From Bradyrhizobium sp. WSM471 (GTDB taxonomy: Bacteria; Pseudomonadota; Alphaproteobacteria; Rhizobiales; Xanthobacteraceae): 64,000 bases of DNA. The stretch is taken from the NCBI RefSeq assembly GCF_000244915.1, contig NZ_CM001442.1, positions 1,922,001-1,986,000 on the forward strand, written 5' to 3'. This document shows positions 30,451 through 38,955 of the stretch, one piece after another. Below the pieces are notes generated by a model. That model was given only the letters and a program-made list of their open reading frames with translations. It was not told the origin of the DNA and searched no databases. The position numbers and the translations under genes are program-made. Positions within the stretch are counted from its first letter, which is position 1. The number at the start of each line of letters is the position of its first letter.

Positions 30451-30679
30451 AGTGCTCCGCTATCAGTAAGACCATCTCGGTTGGCAGCCTTTGTTTTCAA
30501 TATCCGGACATAGGCGCCTGACTCGTGCAGCTCGAGCCATCCGCGTTCGATGGCGTGATGGAGGCCGGTCTTATTCGGCGGCGTTGTCCTTGAGCTTGAA
30601 AAGCATCGGATAGTTGACCAGCTCAATATGCGATCGGGCATCGTTGGCTCGCGATTCATCTCCGCCGCACTGAGGCACA

Positions 30680-31035
30680 TTCCCAAGCGGAGATGGCCAG
30701 CATCGTCGCGGCGCCACTCTCGCGTTCGATCCTTTGGATGAGCTCGTCGGGCTTGAGCTTCATGATCTTTGTCGCGCCTTTCTGGCGGTAGTCCTTCCAG
30801 GTAAAGGTGACGTGATCCTCGTCGAGGGGTATGAGCCGGCTGTTGGCGATTGCAACGCGATGGGATAGCGGCCGAGATAGGCCAGCACCTGCGCGGGGCC
30901 GCCGAACGGCCGTTTGGCGTAGACGACCCAGCTGATGCGCCGCATGGCGACGAGCTGAGCTGCGAAGGCGGCAGGCTTGGCCAGGGATGCGAGATCGAAG
31001 AAGTTCAGGGTGCCGGCGGTCAGAGATTCGAGGAA
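30680..31035 (-). mobile_element. IS91-family transposase fragment
   Basis: Readable pieces in two frames are TAGTLNFFDLASLAKPAAFA, WVVYAKRPFGGPAQVLAYLG, RYTHRVAIANSRLIPLDEDH-like text and TFTWKDYRQKGATKIMKLKP. These belong to the catalytic C-terminal half of IS91/IS801-type transposases, which move by rolling-circle replication. The frame is broken around LGRY, and the end changes to unrelated sequence after ELIQRI near 30735. The N-terminal zinc-finger half is missing. It is joined directly to a LigD fragment. Confidence 0.7.
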
Positions 31036-31044
31036 TACGCGAAT

Positions 31045-31200
31045 AGACTTTGGCGTCCGCCTCATGCAGATGCAGTTGGGCTTGGTAGCCGTCGGCCTTG
31101 ATCTCGTAGACCCATCCCTCGCCGCGCGGCGGATTCTCGCGGAGCGTGGGGTCGCAGGGCTCGATGTAACCAGGAATAGCAGTTTTGCGGGCGCCGTGGA
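31045..31200 (-). pseudogene. ATP-dependent DNA ligase (LigD-type) N-terminal fragment
   Basis: The fragment reads YIEPCDPTLRENPPRGEGWV, then YEIKADGYQAQLHLHEADAK and VYSR. The KADGY element is motif I of ATP-dependent ligases; its Lys is adenylated. The LigD type joins double-strand breaks with Ku. After VYSR the ligase similarity ends and IS91 transposase sequence begins, so a rearrangement deleted the rest of the gene. Confidence 0.65.
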
Positions 31201-31550
31201 CGCGCGATACTCCGAAACGAGACTGACGCAATGCGACGGCACACATGCGGATTCAACGCCAAGCTGCTGAATCGTTCCCTGCCGAAGCGGAGCGAACGCG
31301 AGGGGCGCCGTTTGGCTCGCGATGTAGCCTAACGTCTTGGTGCCTACCTAGTTCGATCAGGCGGCGTCGTGGCACCGGCCAATAGAGAAGCCGCCGGGTG
31401 GTGCCGCGGCGGCTTGCAAAAGTCTCTGACTGTTGAGTGCCTCCCCAGCCCAGGCGTACCGCCGTTACCTTCTTTGCGCCCATGCGACGTCCGCCTCTGC
31501 CGAATGCAGTCCGATTCGCCTAACGGCTGGCTGAGTTTTGCACTGAAGCG
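31201..31550. other. intergenic, nothing recognised
   Basis: About 350 bp between two remnants. No conserved frame was identified. Confidence 0.4.
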
Positions 31551-32070
31551 CTACAGTGCCGCTAGAGGGCGCAGGGGAGGGCTCGGCAGCACCGCTCGCG
31601 CGAAATCACCGTGGCGACACGGCCGCCGGTTCTCACTATGCCCAGAACCCCGCTCTGAACGCCGGGCCTGCTTTCTCGGGTAAGATCACGCGTCGTTTCA
31701 GGCCTGACCGGAGGCGGTCGATGAGCACGCAGGGCGTTCGGAGCGCGGTCAGTTCCGCGACGGCGGTCGATCCAAGCCACATCCGGCTCCCGAGGGGCAT
31801 CCGCTCAAGGTCCAGGCCTGCCGTGGCGATGTTCTCACCCAACTCTCCCGCACCGACCTCGTAGCCGCATCTGCGCTGCGTGTCGAAAAGCTCGCCTGTA
31901 TCAGGTGGACCTGACGCAGATTGGGCAGGCGAGGCTGCCTTCGGGCGAGTTACCTGTGCCGAACGAAGGGACCTGCGTGCGCCTCGCCTTCGACGCCGTG
32001 GCCTTCTCTCATCACGATCGCGCTGCGGTATCTTACTGAAATGGTGTCCCTGATCTGCGAACACTGCCAC
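31551..32070 (-). pseudogene. MOSC-domain protein, frameshifted and with a nonsense codon
   Basis: The pieces read REGHGVEGEAHAGPFVRHR, then TAA (31950-31952) in place of a likely Tyr. LARRQPRLPNLRQVHLIQA follows in the same frame, then in another frame CGYEVGAGELGENIATAGLD, LRTPCVLIDRLRSGLKRRVI and, after a further shift, GIVRTGGRVAT. GELGENIATxGLDL and LRxPCxxID are hallmarks of MOSC domains, in which the Cys receives sulfur for molybdenum-cofactor chemistry or detoxification. At least two frameshifts plus one nonsense change make it a pseudogene. Confidence 0.75.
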
Positions 32071-32109
32071 CACCATCCCTTTCAGAACGAGATCAGGCAT
32101 CGTCGAGTC

Positions 32110-32435
32110 AGGCCCCCGCGAACCCGTCTTGAAACACGGTCCAGATCGGGGCCTAGCGCCTTGGCGCGGGTCGCGTCGCGCTGGATTGTCCCTTCGGGTA
32201 TTCCTGTCTTAGCGGCGGTATCGGAAGTAAACTACGCCACGTTGGCATCTTTTTTCCCGCGGCGCCCGGTCGCACCGTGCTTCGTCTCCGGATGCACGGC
32301 TTCATATGCCGCCTTCCACTTCGCGATCAGCTCGGTGCGCTGCGCTGGGGTCAGGTCGCGGCGGATTAGGTATTCCTCGATGCCGGTCAGGGCGCCTAAT
32401 GGGAAACACAGCAAATTTCTCCGAACTAGGAACAC
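32110..32435 (-). pseudogene. ParB-like nuclease-domain protein fragment
   Basis: The text IEEYLIRRDLTPAQRTELIA continues as KWKAAYEAVHPETKHGATGR and RGKKDANVA. A TAG at 32232-32234 replaces a likely Tyr. Then come FTSDTAAKTGIPEGTIQRDA and TRAKALGPDLDRVS. This is the central helix-turn-helix part of a ParB/Srx-like family often carried by mobile islands. The N-terminal nuclease-like part with GxRR motifs is gone. Confidence 0.65.
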
Positions 32436-32492
32436 CAGCCGGCGCCGCGAGGTTCTTCCACGCTAGGGCTAGAACTTACGGAGTTCTCTTCC

Positions 32493-32714
32493 ATGGCTAT
32501 CCAGATCCTGATTGACCACACAGGCGACAGCAGACATTATTTTGACCAAACCGAGCCCGAGGGGCTGGCCAAGGCTGAGCGGCGCTTTAAGAAGTTGATC
32601 GGCCAGGGATTTACGGCTGCCACGCGGACGGCAGCCGGCGATCTCAAGGCCGTACGGACATTTGATCCGACTGCGGACGAGACGCTGTTTTACCCGCGCC
32701 TTGTCGGCGGCTAG
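32493..32714 (+). CDS. conserved hypothetical protein, 73 aa
   Basis: The product reads MAIQILIDHTGDSRHYFDQT, then ERRFKKLIGQGFTAATRTA and ends DETLFYPRLVGG. It is compact, with mixed strands and one helix, and no membrane or catalytic motif. CGGAG lies at a good distance before ATG. The downstream 142-aa gene starts 21 bases after its stop on the same strand, so the two probably form an operon. I recognise the pattern as island cargo in rhizobia but know no function. Confidence 0.7.
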   Translation: MAIQILIDHTGDSRHYFDQTEPEGLAKAERRFKKLIGQGFTAATRTAAGDLKAVRTFDPTADETLFYPRLVGG

Positions 32715-32734
32715 CCACCCTCGTGGGCACAGCA

Positions 32735-33160
32735 ATGTTTTTGTTCAGACGCAACGGCGTTGGCAGCAGTGCGCGTTTGCGCTCCCTGCGTTCGCTGTAT
32801 CGGAGCTTCATCGAGCAAAATGGGCCGGAAGCGCGTGCGCGGCGTCTTTTGCGCGATTGGCTATCACCGGATCAGCGTGCGCAGTTTGATGACGAGGGTT
32901 ATTTCGAAGTCACGGGCTCTCACACCGGCCGACGATATCGAATTCATCAGGGCACCATGGGCAATGTTTTGGAGCTTGATGAAGAAAGACAGCCCAAGAC
33001 CGGGTGGTGTTTCATTCCCGAACGGCCGCTGGCAGTTGGCGACGTGATGCTTGCCCAGAAGATCGCGCTCGAAACCGACGAAGCCGCAGTGCTCGCGCTT
33101 GCCCACCGGTTTTCTCCGAGACTGCCCTCCCTGCCCCGAGTAGTGCGGCGTGCTTACTAG
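32735..33160 (+). CDS. conserved hypothetical protein, about 141 aa
   Basis: The protein contains LLRDWLSPDQRAQFDDEGYF, EVTGSHTGRRYRIHQGTMGN, GWCFIPERPLAVGDVMLAQK and IALETDEAAVLALAHRFSPR. This is a soluble alpha/beta protein with a strongly conserved look. A GTG at 32723 could add four residues. It follows the 73-aa gene at 32493-32714 closely and the pair is intact. The pattern is familiar from integrative elements in rhizobia; the role is unknown. It could be a small regulatory or structural protein of an element. Confidence 0.7.
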   Translation: MFLFRRNGVGSSARLRSLRSLYRSFIEQNGPEARARRLLRDWLSPDQRAQFDDEGYFEVTGSHTGRRYRIHQGTMGNVLELDEERQPKTGWCFIPERPLAVGDVMLAQKIALETDEAAVLALAHRFSPRLPSLPRVVRRAY

Positions 33161-33291
33161 GCCGCTCACGGGCGGGGCCGCCGCTTGTGACGGCGGCGGC
33201 CCCTTGCCGCGAAGGCGGCGGTTACGCGAGACAGAGCCACCTCCGCGACGCCGGGTAGCATCAACCCAGTGCTCGCCTTACGCAATCGGAT

Positions 33292-33510
33292 CTACTTGTT
33301 AGCCTTACTCGATGGCGTCTGGTCGCCTTGTGTGATGATCTTCTCGACATCTGCCATCGTTTCAGTGAATGCGTCCCACAGCCGCTTCGCCTGAGCGGCG
33401 CTCTCTGCTTCGGTGAGATATGCAGTCTTGATCAGCAACCAGTTCAACAGATACGTGACGCGGGCGTTGTCAGAGTGCCGGGTTCGCAGAGCGATAGTCT
33501 TTCGACGCAT
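33292..33510 (-). CDS. hypothetical helical protein, 72 aa
   Basis: From ATG 33510 the product reads MRRKTIALRTRHSDNARVTY, then LLNWLLIKTAYLTEAESAAQ and AKRLWDAFTETMADVEKIIT. It is strongly helical with a hydrophobic face and no known motif. The upstream extension of the frame to 33690 looks random. Function unknown. Confidence 0.5.
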   Translation of the reverse strand: MRRKTIALRTRHSDNARVTYLLNWLLIKTAYLTEAESAAQAKRLWDAFTETMADVEKIITQGDQTPSSKANK

Positions 33511-33994
33511 CTCGACGAGGTCGAGCGTTTCGTGTTTTGACGGCCTCTTCAAAATCACAATCGCGCGCGTGGCCGGGCAAACGAAGCCGCCACGCCGAAT
33601 ATGATGGCGCAACGGCTTCGCCTGGGCGGACCCGGACGGGGGCAATGTCCGGTGCACGAAGCTAACCCTCCGATGCGCCGCTGCAATCAAATCTTCAAGT
33701 TAAGCTTGATCTCCTCGCAGGAAGTTAATTCGGGAACCGAGAAGCGGTACCGGAATGTACTTGCCGGTGAATGCCCAAGATGGAACGTCAGGGCCTGCGT
33801 CGGAATTCCTGACTGAGCAACAGCTGCAAAACTTCGAGATGCATCGTGAGCTGTGACTGCGCGAGCCGCGCCAAATGCTTCGGGCTCTTGACCGCTACCG
33901 GTCCGTTCACGACCCGTGAGATAGCGCGGGTCGACATTCTCTTGGAGACAACGCCCGTCGGGTCTGTGCCGCAGGGCGACGACGGCGGACCGTC
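33511..33994. other. intergenic, nothing recognised
   Basis: About 480 bp between small minus-strand genes. No RNA or conserved frame seen. Confidence 0.4.
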
Positions 33995-34216
33995 CTACTG
34001 TTCAGGATTGCCGATGTCGAACGCGCCTAGGCGGTAATCGTCCCCGACCGACTGCTCAGTCGTCGGCCGCGGGATCAAAGTGAACGTCGCATCGGGGTTG
34101 CGCGTCCACACCTCAATGTCCTCTGAAGTGACGTTTAGATATCCGAAAAAGCACTTATATCGACCCGGCTCCGTCACCCGGCCGATTTTGTCCCAATTGA
34201 TCTTGTTTACGCGCAT
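33995..34216 (-). CDS. hypothetical protein, 73 aa
   Basis: The product reads MRVNKINWDKIGRVTEPGRY, KCFFGYLNVTSEDIEVWTRN and ends YRLGAFDIGNPEQ. It looks like a small all-beta protein. Its ATG comes two bases after the stop of the gene at 34219-34440, so the two are an operon. The codon pattern is normal and intact. No family recognised. Confidence 0.6.
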   Translation of the reverse strand: MRVNKINWDKIGRVTEPGRYKCFFGYLNVTSEDIEVWTRNPDATFTLIPRPTTEQSVGDDYRLGAFDIGNPEQ

Positions 34217-34218
34217 CG

Positions 34219-34440
34219 CTAGCTCCACTCGTTCTCAGGCAGCGAACCGGGCGGAGGTTTAAGTGCTTCGAGGCCGGCTTCGATCACCGCCAATTCCTCT
34301 TGGATTGCTCTTACTGCGTTTTCTGGGTTGATGCCCGACACGGCTTCCAACTGGGCGAGCACCTTGCGCCGATGCGCCAGCAAGTCGACTAGAGCACGTC
34401 GGTCCCGCACCTTCACGCAGCCAGCGACGATCAATTCCAT
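34219..34440 (-). CDS. hypothetical helical protein, 73 aa
   Basis: The product reads MELIVAGCVKVRDRRALVDL, LAHRRKVLAQLEAVSGINPE, NAVRAIQEELAVIEAGLEAL. It is a helical, probably coiled-coil protein. A GTG at 34452 could add four residues, but the ATG at 34440 has AAAGG at a proper distance. It is coupled to the next gene downstream. Function unknown. Confidence 0.6.
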   Translation of the reverse strand: MELIVAGCVKVRDRRALVDLLAHRRKVLAQLEAVSGINPENAVRAIQEELAVIEAGLEALKPPPGSLPENEWS

Positions 34441-34479
34441 GGCCTTTGACACGTTCGTCGTTTCCCACCGGTTTGCGGG

Positions 34480-34743
34480 TTATCGGGGGCGGCTAAGTTC
34501 TGTCAGACCGGCTTCGGTCATACGATATTCGACACCTTCGCCCGTTGAGCGTCGCTCCATCCATCCGTTTCGTAAAAGAGCGAGCGTTGTTCCGGGGTGA
34601 TCGGGAAGCTTCGAAGAAGACACCCAATCGCGGTCACGAAGAGGATCGAGCAATTGCCGGTGATACTGATTAAAAATCGGCCTGCGCTTTTCCTGCCGAC
34701 CGATGTCTTGACGTATCGTTTCAAGCGGGCGTTCGGCTTCCAT
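34480..34743 (-). CDS. hypothetical winged-helix-like protein, 87 aa
   Basis: The product starts MEAERPLETIRQDIGRQEKR. It contains LLDPLRDRDWVSSSKLPDHP and TTLALLRNGWMERRSTGEGV, EYRMTEAGLTELSRPR. The order helix, helix, strand-turn-strand (EYRMTEAG) is that of a winged helix, so a DNA-binding role is possible. It is the first of three same-strand small genes. No clear ribosome-binding site; start uncertain by seven residues. Confidence 0.6.
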   Translation of the reverse strand: MEAERPLETIRQDIGRQEKRRPIFNQYHRQLLDPLRDRDWVSSSKLPDHPGTTLALLRNGWMERRSTGEGVEYRMTEAGLTELSRPR

Positions 34744-35032
34744 GGCCGTTTGTTGCCATCGCATCGTTTACGATAAGTTACGGAGCCGGCAATGTTTTCT
34801 AAATGGTTCATGGATATTATTCTGCCGCATGGATCACGAGGACGCATCTGCTTGGTTCGTTCCGGCTCTCAGGCGAAGCTACGCTCGTCTAGCAGCGTGG
34901 ATGACGCGCGGTAATCGCGCGCCTGAACCCAGCCGCTTGCCGGCGGCGCCGCGCTCAGAGCGGCCAGCTCGCTTTCCCGACCCGCCGCGGCGGTCAGCGC
35001 CGCCGCGCATTTAGGTAATGCAGGCATCGCGA

Positions 35033-35245
35033 ATGACGAACGATCGCACATCGACACGTCCGTGGTTGCCGGACGAAGAGGCGGAATTGCTCTCGCTCTT
35101 TGGCGCAGGTGCCACAGCGGAGGAGGTCGGCGAACGGCTAGGCCGCACCCGCCAAGCGGTTTACGCTCGCTTGCAGCGCTTTCAAAAACAGCGGGGGCGA
35201 GCGAGTAGGACGAGTGGGAAATTCTTTGCTCAGTTACTAGAGTGA
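35033..35245 (+). CDS. small SANT/Myb-like helix-turn-helix protein, 70 aa
   Basis: The product contains RPWLPDEEAELLSLFGAGAT and AEEVGERLGRTRQAVYARLQ. The tryptophan-led helix followed by an HTH with xxxGRTxxAVxxRLxx is the Myb/SANT-like pattern of small bacterial DNA-binding proteins. The ATG at 35033 is preferred; one at 35018 would add five residues. Targets unknown. Confidence 0.65.
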   Translation: MTNDRTSTRPWLPDEEAELLSLFGAGATAEEVGERLGRTRQAVYARLQRFQKQRGRASRTSGKFFAQLLE

Positions 35246-35426
35246 TCGGGCGACGGCGATCGATCCCTGAGATCGCAAGATCACATCCGCAGCGGAATTA
35301 AGGTAGCAATCCGATCGCATCGTCCGTTCGCCCGTGCTGAAGTAGCGCTCAACCGATACATCGAAGGTTCAATTGCATCCGCTTCAAAAGGCGCCAAGCT
35401 GTAAGCGATCGCATTGAGGTCGACCG

Positions 35427-35606
35427 ATGACCAGCCCGACTGATGACGAATTGCGCGCCGCTGTCACCGCCGCCATTGAGCAGTGGAAGACTTCGCGCCA
35501 GCTTCCCCACCTGTCGCCGAACGATTGTGAGACGTTGAACAAGTTGATCATCACCGGACTTCAAACTGTGTTGTTCCAGCGTGCGAAGGCCTTCGACAAG
35601 CGCTAA
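35427..35606 (+). CDS. hypothetical protein, 59 aa
   Basis: This short frame reads MTSPTDDELRAAVTAAIEQW, then KTSRQLPHLSPNDCETLNKL and IITGLQTVLFQRAKAFDKR. Composition is that of a soluble helical protein. GAGG stands nine bases before ATG. It partly overlaps, tail to tail, the gene on the other strand at 35551-35880. No family recognised. Confidence 0.55.
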   Translation: MTSPTDDELRAAVTAAIEQWKTSRQLPHLSPNDCETLNKLIITGLQTVLFQRAKAFDKR

Positions 35607-35880
35607 ACCGGACATCTTGATCAAACCCGGCGGAATTCGATGACGCGACTTTAATCGAAGCATGCGCCCGAAAGCCCGCGTTCATCCACGCCCTTGCTTG
35701 GGTGTGCCCGGCCTTCATGGAGCTTTCCTCGCTCCACCACGCCGTGAATTTGTGTACCGCTGCCGGAAGCTTTCTCCAAAGTATCTCTTCGATTTCGGAG
35801 AAGGTCAGCCGAACGATTTTCCGCGCTCGCCGCAACAACCGCTGATGCAATGGTTCGTAGATCGATTTTCGGAAGCTCAT
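35551..35880 (-). CDS. DUF7662-like small protein
   Basis: The first 90 residues are well ordered: YEPLHQRLLRRARKIVRLTF, SEIEEILWRKLPAAVHKFTA, WWSEESSMKAGHTQARAWMN, AGFRAHASIKVASSN. The LTFxEIExIL...LPxxxxxxxxWW...QARAWxxAGF layout recalls a short domain found in many bacterial hypotheticals (DUF7662; name from memory). The last 20 residues do not fit and may come from a shifted end. Role unknown. Confidence 0.6.
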   Translation of the reverse strand: MSFRKSIYEPLHQRLLRRARKIVRLTFSEIEEILWRKLPAAVHKFTAWWSEESSMKAGHTQARAWMNAGFRAHASIKVASSNSAGFDQDVRFSACRRPSHAGTTQFEVR

Positions 35881-36104
35881 GGTCTCACCGCAGGCTAGGC
35901 AAACATGGATGGTCCTAGAGCAAGCGCGTGCCGAGCTTCCGCACGGTGGCGATCATGAGAGCCGGAAGTACATCGCCGAGCAATTGATCCAACCGGCTGA
36001 GGCAGGACAAAGTACCTTAACAGACAATCGGGCTGAGCGAGGCGCCGCCGGGGCTGGCTGCTGGCGGGCCCCACCCAAGGCGCTCCCGTCCTTGAAGGAT
36101 CGCT

Positions 36105-36347
36105 TCATCGCTCGCCTACCACCACCTTGTCTCTTGCTCTTTTATATTCGAGCAACTGCGACACCGCATCGTAGGAATGATACCTTGCGTAGACGCTCTT
36201 TGCATTCCTCTCGCGAAGATCGGCCAGAGCATCAGCCCAATAAGCGACCATGGCGCGCCGAACTCCGTCGAGGGCGAGGATGCGTTCGGCCTTTGCAAAA
36301 TCCTCGTCGAAACTCACACTTACTGCACGTTCAGCAGACCGCTTGAA
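36105..36347 (-). CDS. hypothetical protein, 80 aa
   Basis: From ATG 36347 the product reads MFKRSAERAVSVSFDEDFAK, AERILALDGVRRAMVAYWAD, ALADLRERNAKSVYARYHSY. It is helical and charged, with no motif I can name. CTGGGG precedes the start. A longer version from 36410 is possible but overlaps another conserved-looking frame (LILEYPQTIMWLGQRAG), so the shorter start is preferred. Confidence 0.55.
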   Translation of the reverse strand, partial: FKRSAERAVSVSFDEDFAKAERILALDGVRRAMVAYWADALADLRERNAKSVYARYHSYDAVSQLLEYKRARDKVVVGER

Positions 36348-36443
36348 CATCCCCAGCACGTTGGCCGAGCCACATGATCGTTTGGGGATACTCCAAAATG
36401 AGACGGTCATCCCTCGCGCAAAGGGATGCGGAACTCCTCGCCG

Positions 36444-36504
36444 GGGCATTCGGGAAAGGGGCCCGCCGTGATGAAGTATGCTGGCGTCGCTATCACTGCC
36501 CCGT
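36444..36504. repeat. dispersed repeat, copy B
   Basis: This shares GGGCATTCGGGAAAGGGGC and CTATCACTGCCCC with copy A at 13706-13758. In this copy the second arm is altered (GCCCCGTTCGC), so the hairpin is imperfect. One minus-strand frame across it reads GAVIATPAYFITAGPFPECP, which looks like real protein, suggesting that both copies are pieces of one duplicated gene. Confidence 0.45.
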
Positions 36505-36667
36505 TCGCGAGTGCCCTCTTGAGTGGGAAGAGCGAGCCCCATGGCGGTCGACGGGGCGGCCGGACGCAGGGTGATCGAGCAGAAAGACGGCGCATCACAA
36601 GGGTCAAACGCTGCCAATCGCCGTGGTTGCAATGCTAAAAGTTCCTCGCCGACTGACTGGGGGCAGC

Positions 36668-36901
36668 ATGGTTAAGGCATTTCGCAATATGGTCATGGCA
36701 CTTACTTTTGTAGGAGTTGCCGGCTGCAACATGTTTTGGAATTTCATGAACGACTATATGGCCTGCGGCCTTGCGCTGGCGGCTTCAGTTACAGCAGGCT
36801 TTTGCGTTGAGCGCATCTTCATCGAGCGGTCCCGTCGGGAGATGATCCGCCTCCACGGCGCGGACTGGCATTCGGCGGAGAACCGACAGCTCGACTCATG
36901 A
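36668..36901 (+). CDS. small membrane protein, 77 aa
   Basis: The product has an N-terminal hydrophobic segment (MVMALTFVGVAGCNMFWNF) and a second one (MACGLALAASVTAGFCVERI), then a charged tail (FIERSRREMIRLHGADWH). The GVAGC sequence resembles a lipobox, but two helices make an inner-membrane hairpin equally likely. GGGGGCAGC precedes the ATG. Function unknown. Confidence 0.55.
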   Translation: MVKAFRNMVMALTFVGVAGCNMFWNFMNDYMACGLALAASVTAGFCVERIFIERSRREMIRLHGADWHSAENRQLDS

Positions 36902-37469
36902 GCGTCACCCGTCGCACGCTCGTCAATTTCATCATCCGATTGTTCGCATTCGACCGAGGGGCCTAGCCCGATGATCAAACTGGTCCATCCATTCCGGTTC
37001 GCTCGCATCGAGCGCCTGCGAGAGCTGCTTGAACGAGACTACGAAATGGCAGTTGATCCGAATGCGGGCGTGAGGACCGCGAAGCTGGTGAGACCGGATC
37101 CGACAATGCTCGATGCAGGTTTGGTACTCGGTCGTGATCCAGGAGGCTGCGAGCTGGGTCCTTCGTTGCGAGCCATGCGAGCGCTACGGCACCGCAACCG
37201 GTCAATACGCCCGAGTAGCATCACGATCTGGAAGGGCGATGACCATAAGCCGACCCCGAGGTAGGGAATGCCGAAAGCGAACTCCCCAGCTCCATTGGTT
37301 CTTGCCGCTTTACAACGTTGCCATAGGGATCTCGTCGTCGTCGGTCACCATCGACGAGGTAATCAAGAGGGGCGATCCGAACCAAGTCAAGCGCGAGACT
37401 CGAGGCAACAGCTGACCCAGAAGCAGTGCAGGAGCTGGCAACCTGATGATTGAAGGCGGTCCTATGAGG
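36902..37469. other. intergenic, nothing recognised
   Basis: About 570 bp. A plus-strand frame at 36971-37264 (RFARIERLRELLERDYEMAV) may be a remnant but is not assignable. Confidence 0.4.
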
Positions 37470-37800
37470 TGTCCCTCACCGGACGGCAGGTCGTCACTGG
37501 AAACCAGCACTTCTGCTCTGCGACGTGGTCTCGAGGACCATTTCGAGCTCGCCATTGCCGAGCTGACGCGGCGGCAACTCATGGCGGCAGTGGACAACAC
37601 AGCCAAGACCGGCAAGTCGCGGAGCATCAAAGGACCCGCGCAAGCACGTTCATACCTTCCTCGAGTGGTAACAAGCGGGGCGTTGCGGGACAGCTGGCCC
37701 GAAGAGGGGCGGCCGATGCCGACCGGCTCAGACGCAGGGGAAGGCTTCCTCCTTCTGCCGACGCAGGTCTGGTCCCTTCAGCTTTCGCGTGGGCGGCCAT
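37470..37800 (+). pseudogene. tyrosine-type integrase fragment
   Basis: One frame gives HFELAIAELTRRQLMAAVDN, then TAKTGKS. The next continues ASKDPRKHVHTFLEW and meets a TAA (37669-37671). This matches the N-terminal SAM-like core-binding region of phage-type integrases from rhizobial islands (xxITRxxLVAAVDxIAxxGK...KxxRTFLEW). No catalytic domain (RHRY) follows. It is a leftover from an integrated element, compatible with the many mobile-island genes around it. Moderate confidence because only about 60 residues are diagnostic. Confidence 0.55.
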
Positions 37801-38842
37801 AGAAGTTCACCGAAAAATAGTCGATCAGTTCTGCAGCCTGGGTGCCTTGCCTGAAACGCCGCTGTTCCTCGAAGTCGACGGAAGGGACCATATGGATGAA
37901 CTGGTGATCAGCGTATAGTGTCATCACCGCTTCGGGATCGAGCCCCCCGGACCGCAAGCCGGCTATGTTGTTTGCCGCTTCAATCGCGGCACCAATCATG
38001 ACGTCAGCCAGTTGAACTGCTGGACTCGTCTTGGAATCAACTTGTGCGACTTCGGCGAGCTTGAGTGGGAATTTGAGCGACGTAATCTCGGTTTGACGAA
38101 ACTCGATCTCCTGGTCGTGATCGATGAAGCGCTGTAACAGGTCATGGTAGGTGAGCAGATTCTTCGACTGGTCGTGCTCGACGCGATAGGGCCCCTCTGC
38201 CATCACTTCCATTCGGCTGATGAGCGATTGTAACACGACCAACGCGGCGTCGGTGTTCACGCCCGGCGTCGCGATTGCCGAGAGACATTCGGGTGCGGCG
38301 TATTGGGCAAGCGGCCCAATACCCTCGGGGAAATCGCGCCAGTGCGTCGCGCGGGCTGCGGCCACAAGCGCCTCCAAAGGCCCCGGCGTCTTTTCTTTAA
38401 CGGCGTGTTGGAATGCCGCGAGCATGTTGTCATAGGCCGGCTGTCCGAGAAAGGTAGGGCCGGTCAGCGTGAGCAATGACGCCATCGCGTAATTCTGCCC
38501 ATTGTCGTAAAAGTCGATGCCCCGCTCGTAGTAGAAGGGCTCGACGGCGTAGTCCACGAACTTCAGCATCAACAGGAAGCGCTTGTCGCAAATATACGTC
38601 ACGCACCTGTAGTGGGTAAGAAGGTCGCGTTGCAGCGAAAGCAGCCGCTCGTGGTTGGCGGGCCGACGTGACAGCGAGCGATATTTGAGCTCCGGCGCCT
38701 GGATCCGGGGAAAGTGTTCCCTGATGAGACGAGCGGCGTCCTCGTCGCTGATGCCAATCGCTGAGGCGCCCTGGAAACGCTGGTCGGCGTTCAGAAGGTC
38801 GAAGCCCGTATATCCGCTTTCGTCAATGCGAAAGCATTCCAT
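37778..38842 (-). CDS. DUF3800 domain protein
   Basis: The 354-aa protein begins MECFRIDESGYTGFDLLNAD; the early D-E-S-G is the signature of DUF3800, an RNase H-like fold family. Further blocks are CVTYICDKRFLLMLKFVDYA, YDNGQNYAMASLLTLTGPTF, LQLADVMIGAAIEAANN-like text (AVQLADVMIGAAIEAANNIA) and MTLYADHQFIHMVPSVDFEE. The conserved acidic residues at the start and in LADV support a nuclease-like fold. Such genes often sit in mobile and defence regions; activity is not proven. ATG 38842 follows AGGAAACG; an upstream ATG (38896) lacks family similarity. It ends just before the IS21 copy. Confidence 0.8.
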   Translation of the reverse strand: MECFRIDESGYTGFDLLNADQRFQGASAIGISDEDAARLIREHFPRIQAPELKYRSLSRRPANHERLLSLQRDLLTHYRCVTYICDKRFLLMLKFVDYAVEPFYYERGIDFYDNGQNYAMASLLTLTGPTFLGQPAYDNMLAAFQHAVKEKTPGPLEALVAAARATHWRDFPEGIGPLAQYAAPECLSAIATPGVNTDAALVVLQSLISRMEVMAEGPYRVEHDQSKNLLTYHDLLQRFIDHDQEIEFRQTEITSLKFPLKLAEVAQVDSKTSPAVQLADVMIGAAIEAANNIAGLRSGGLDPEAVMTLYADHQFIHMVPSVDFEEQRRFRQGTQAAELIDYFSVNFYGRPRES

Positions 38843-38955
38843 GTCTACGTTTCCTGGCAAGACACGACTATCGTGATGCTGAAGAAGGGTTGTCATCGGC
38901 TTCCAAGCTATACTTTCTGCTGTTCGAAATCGATGAGGCGGATCCCGTCAGGGTG

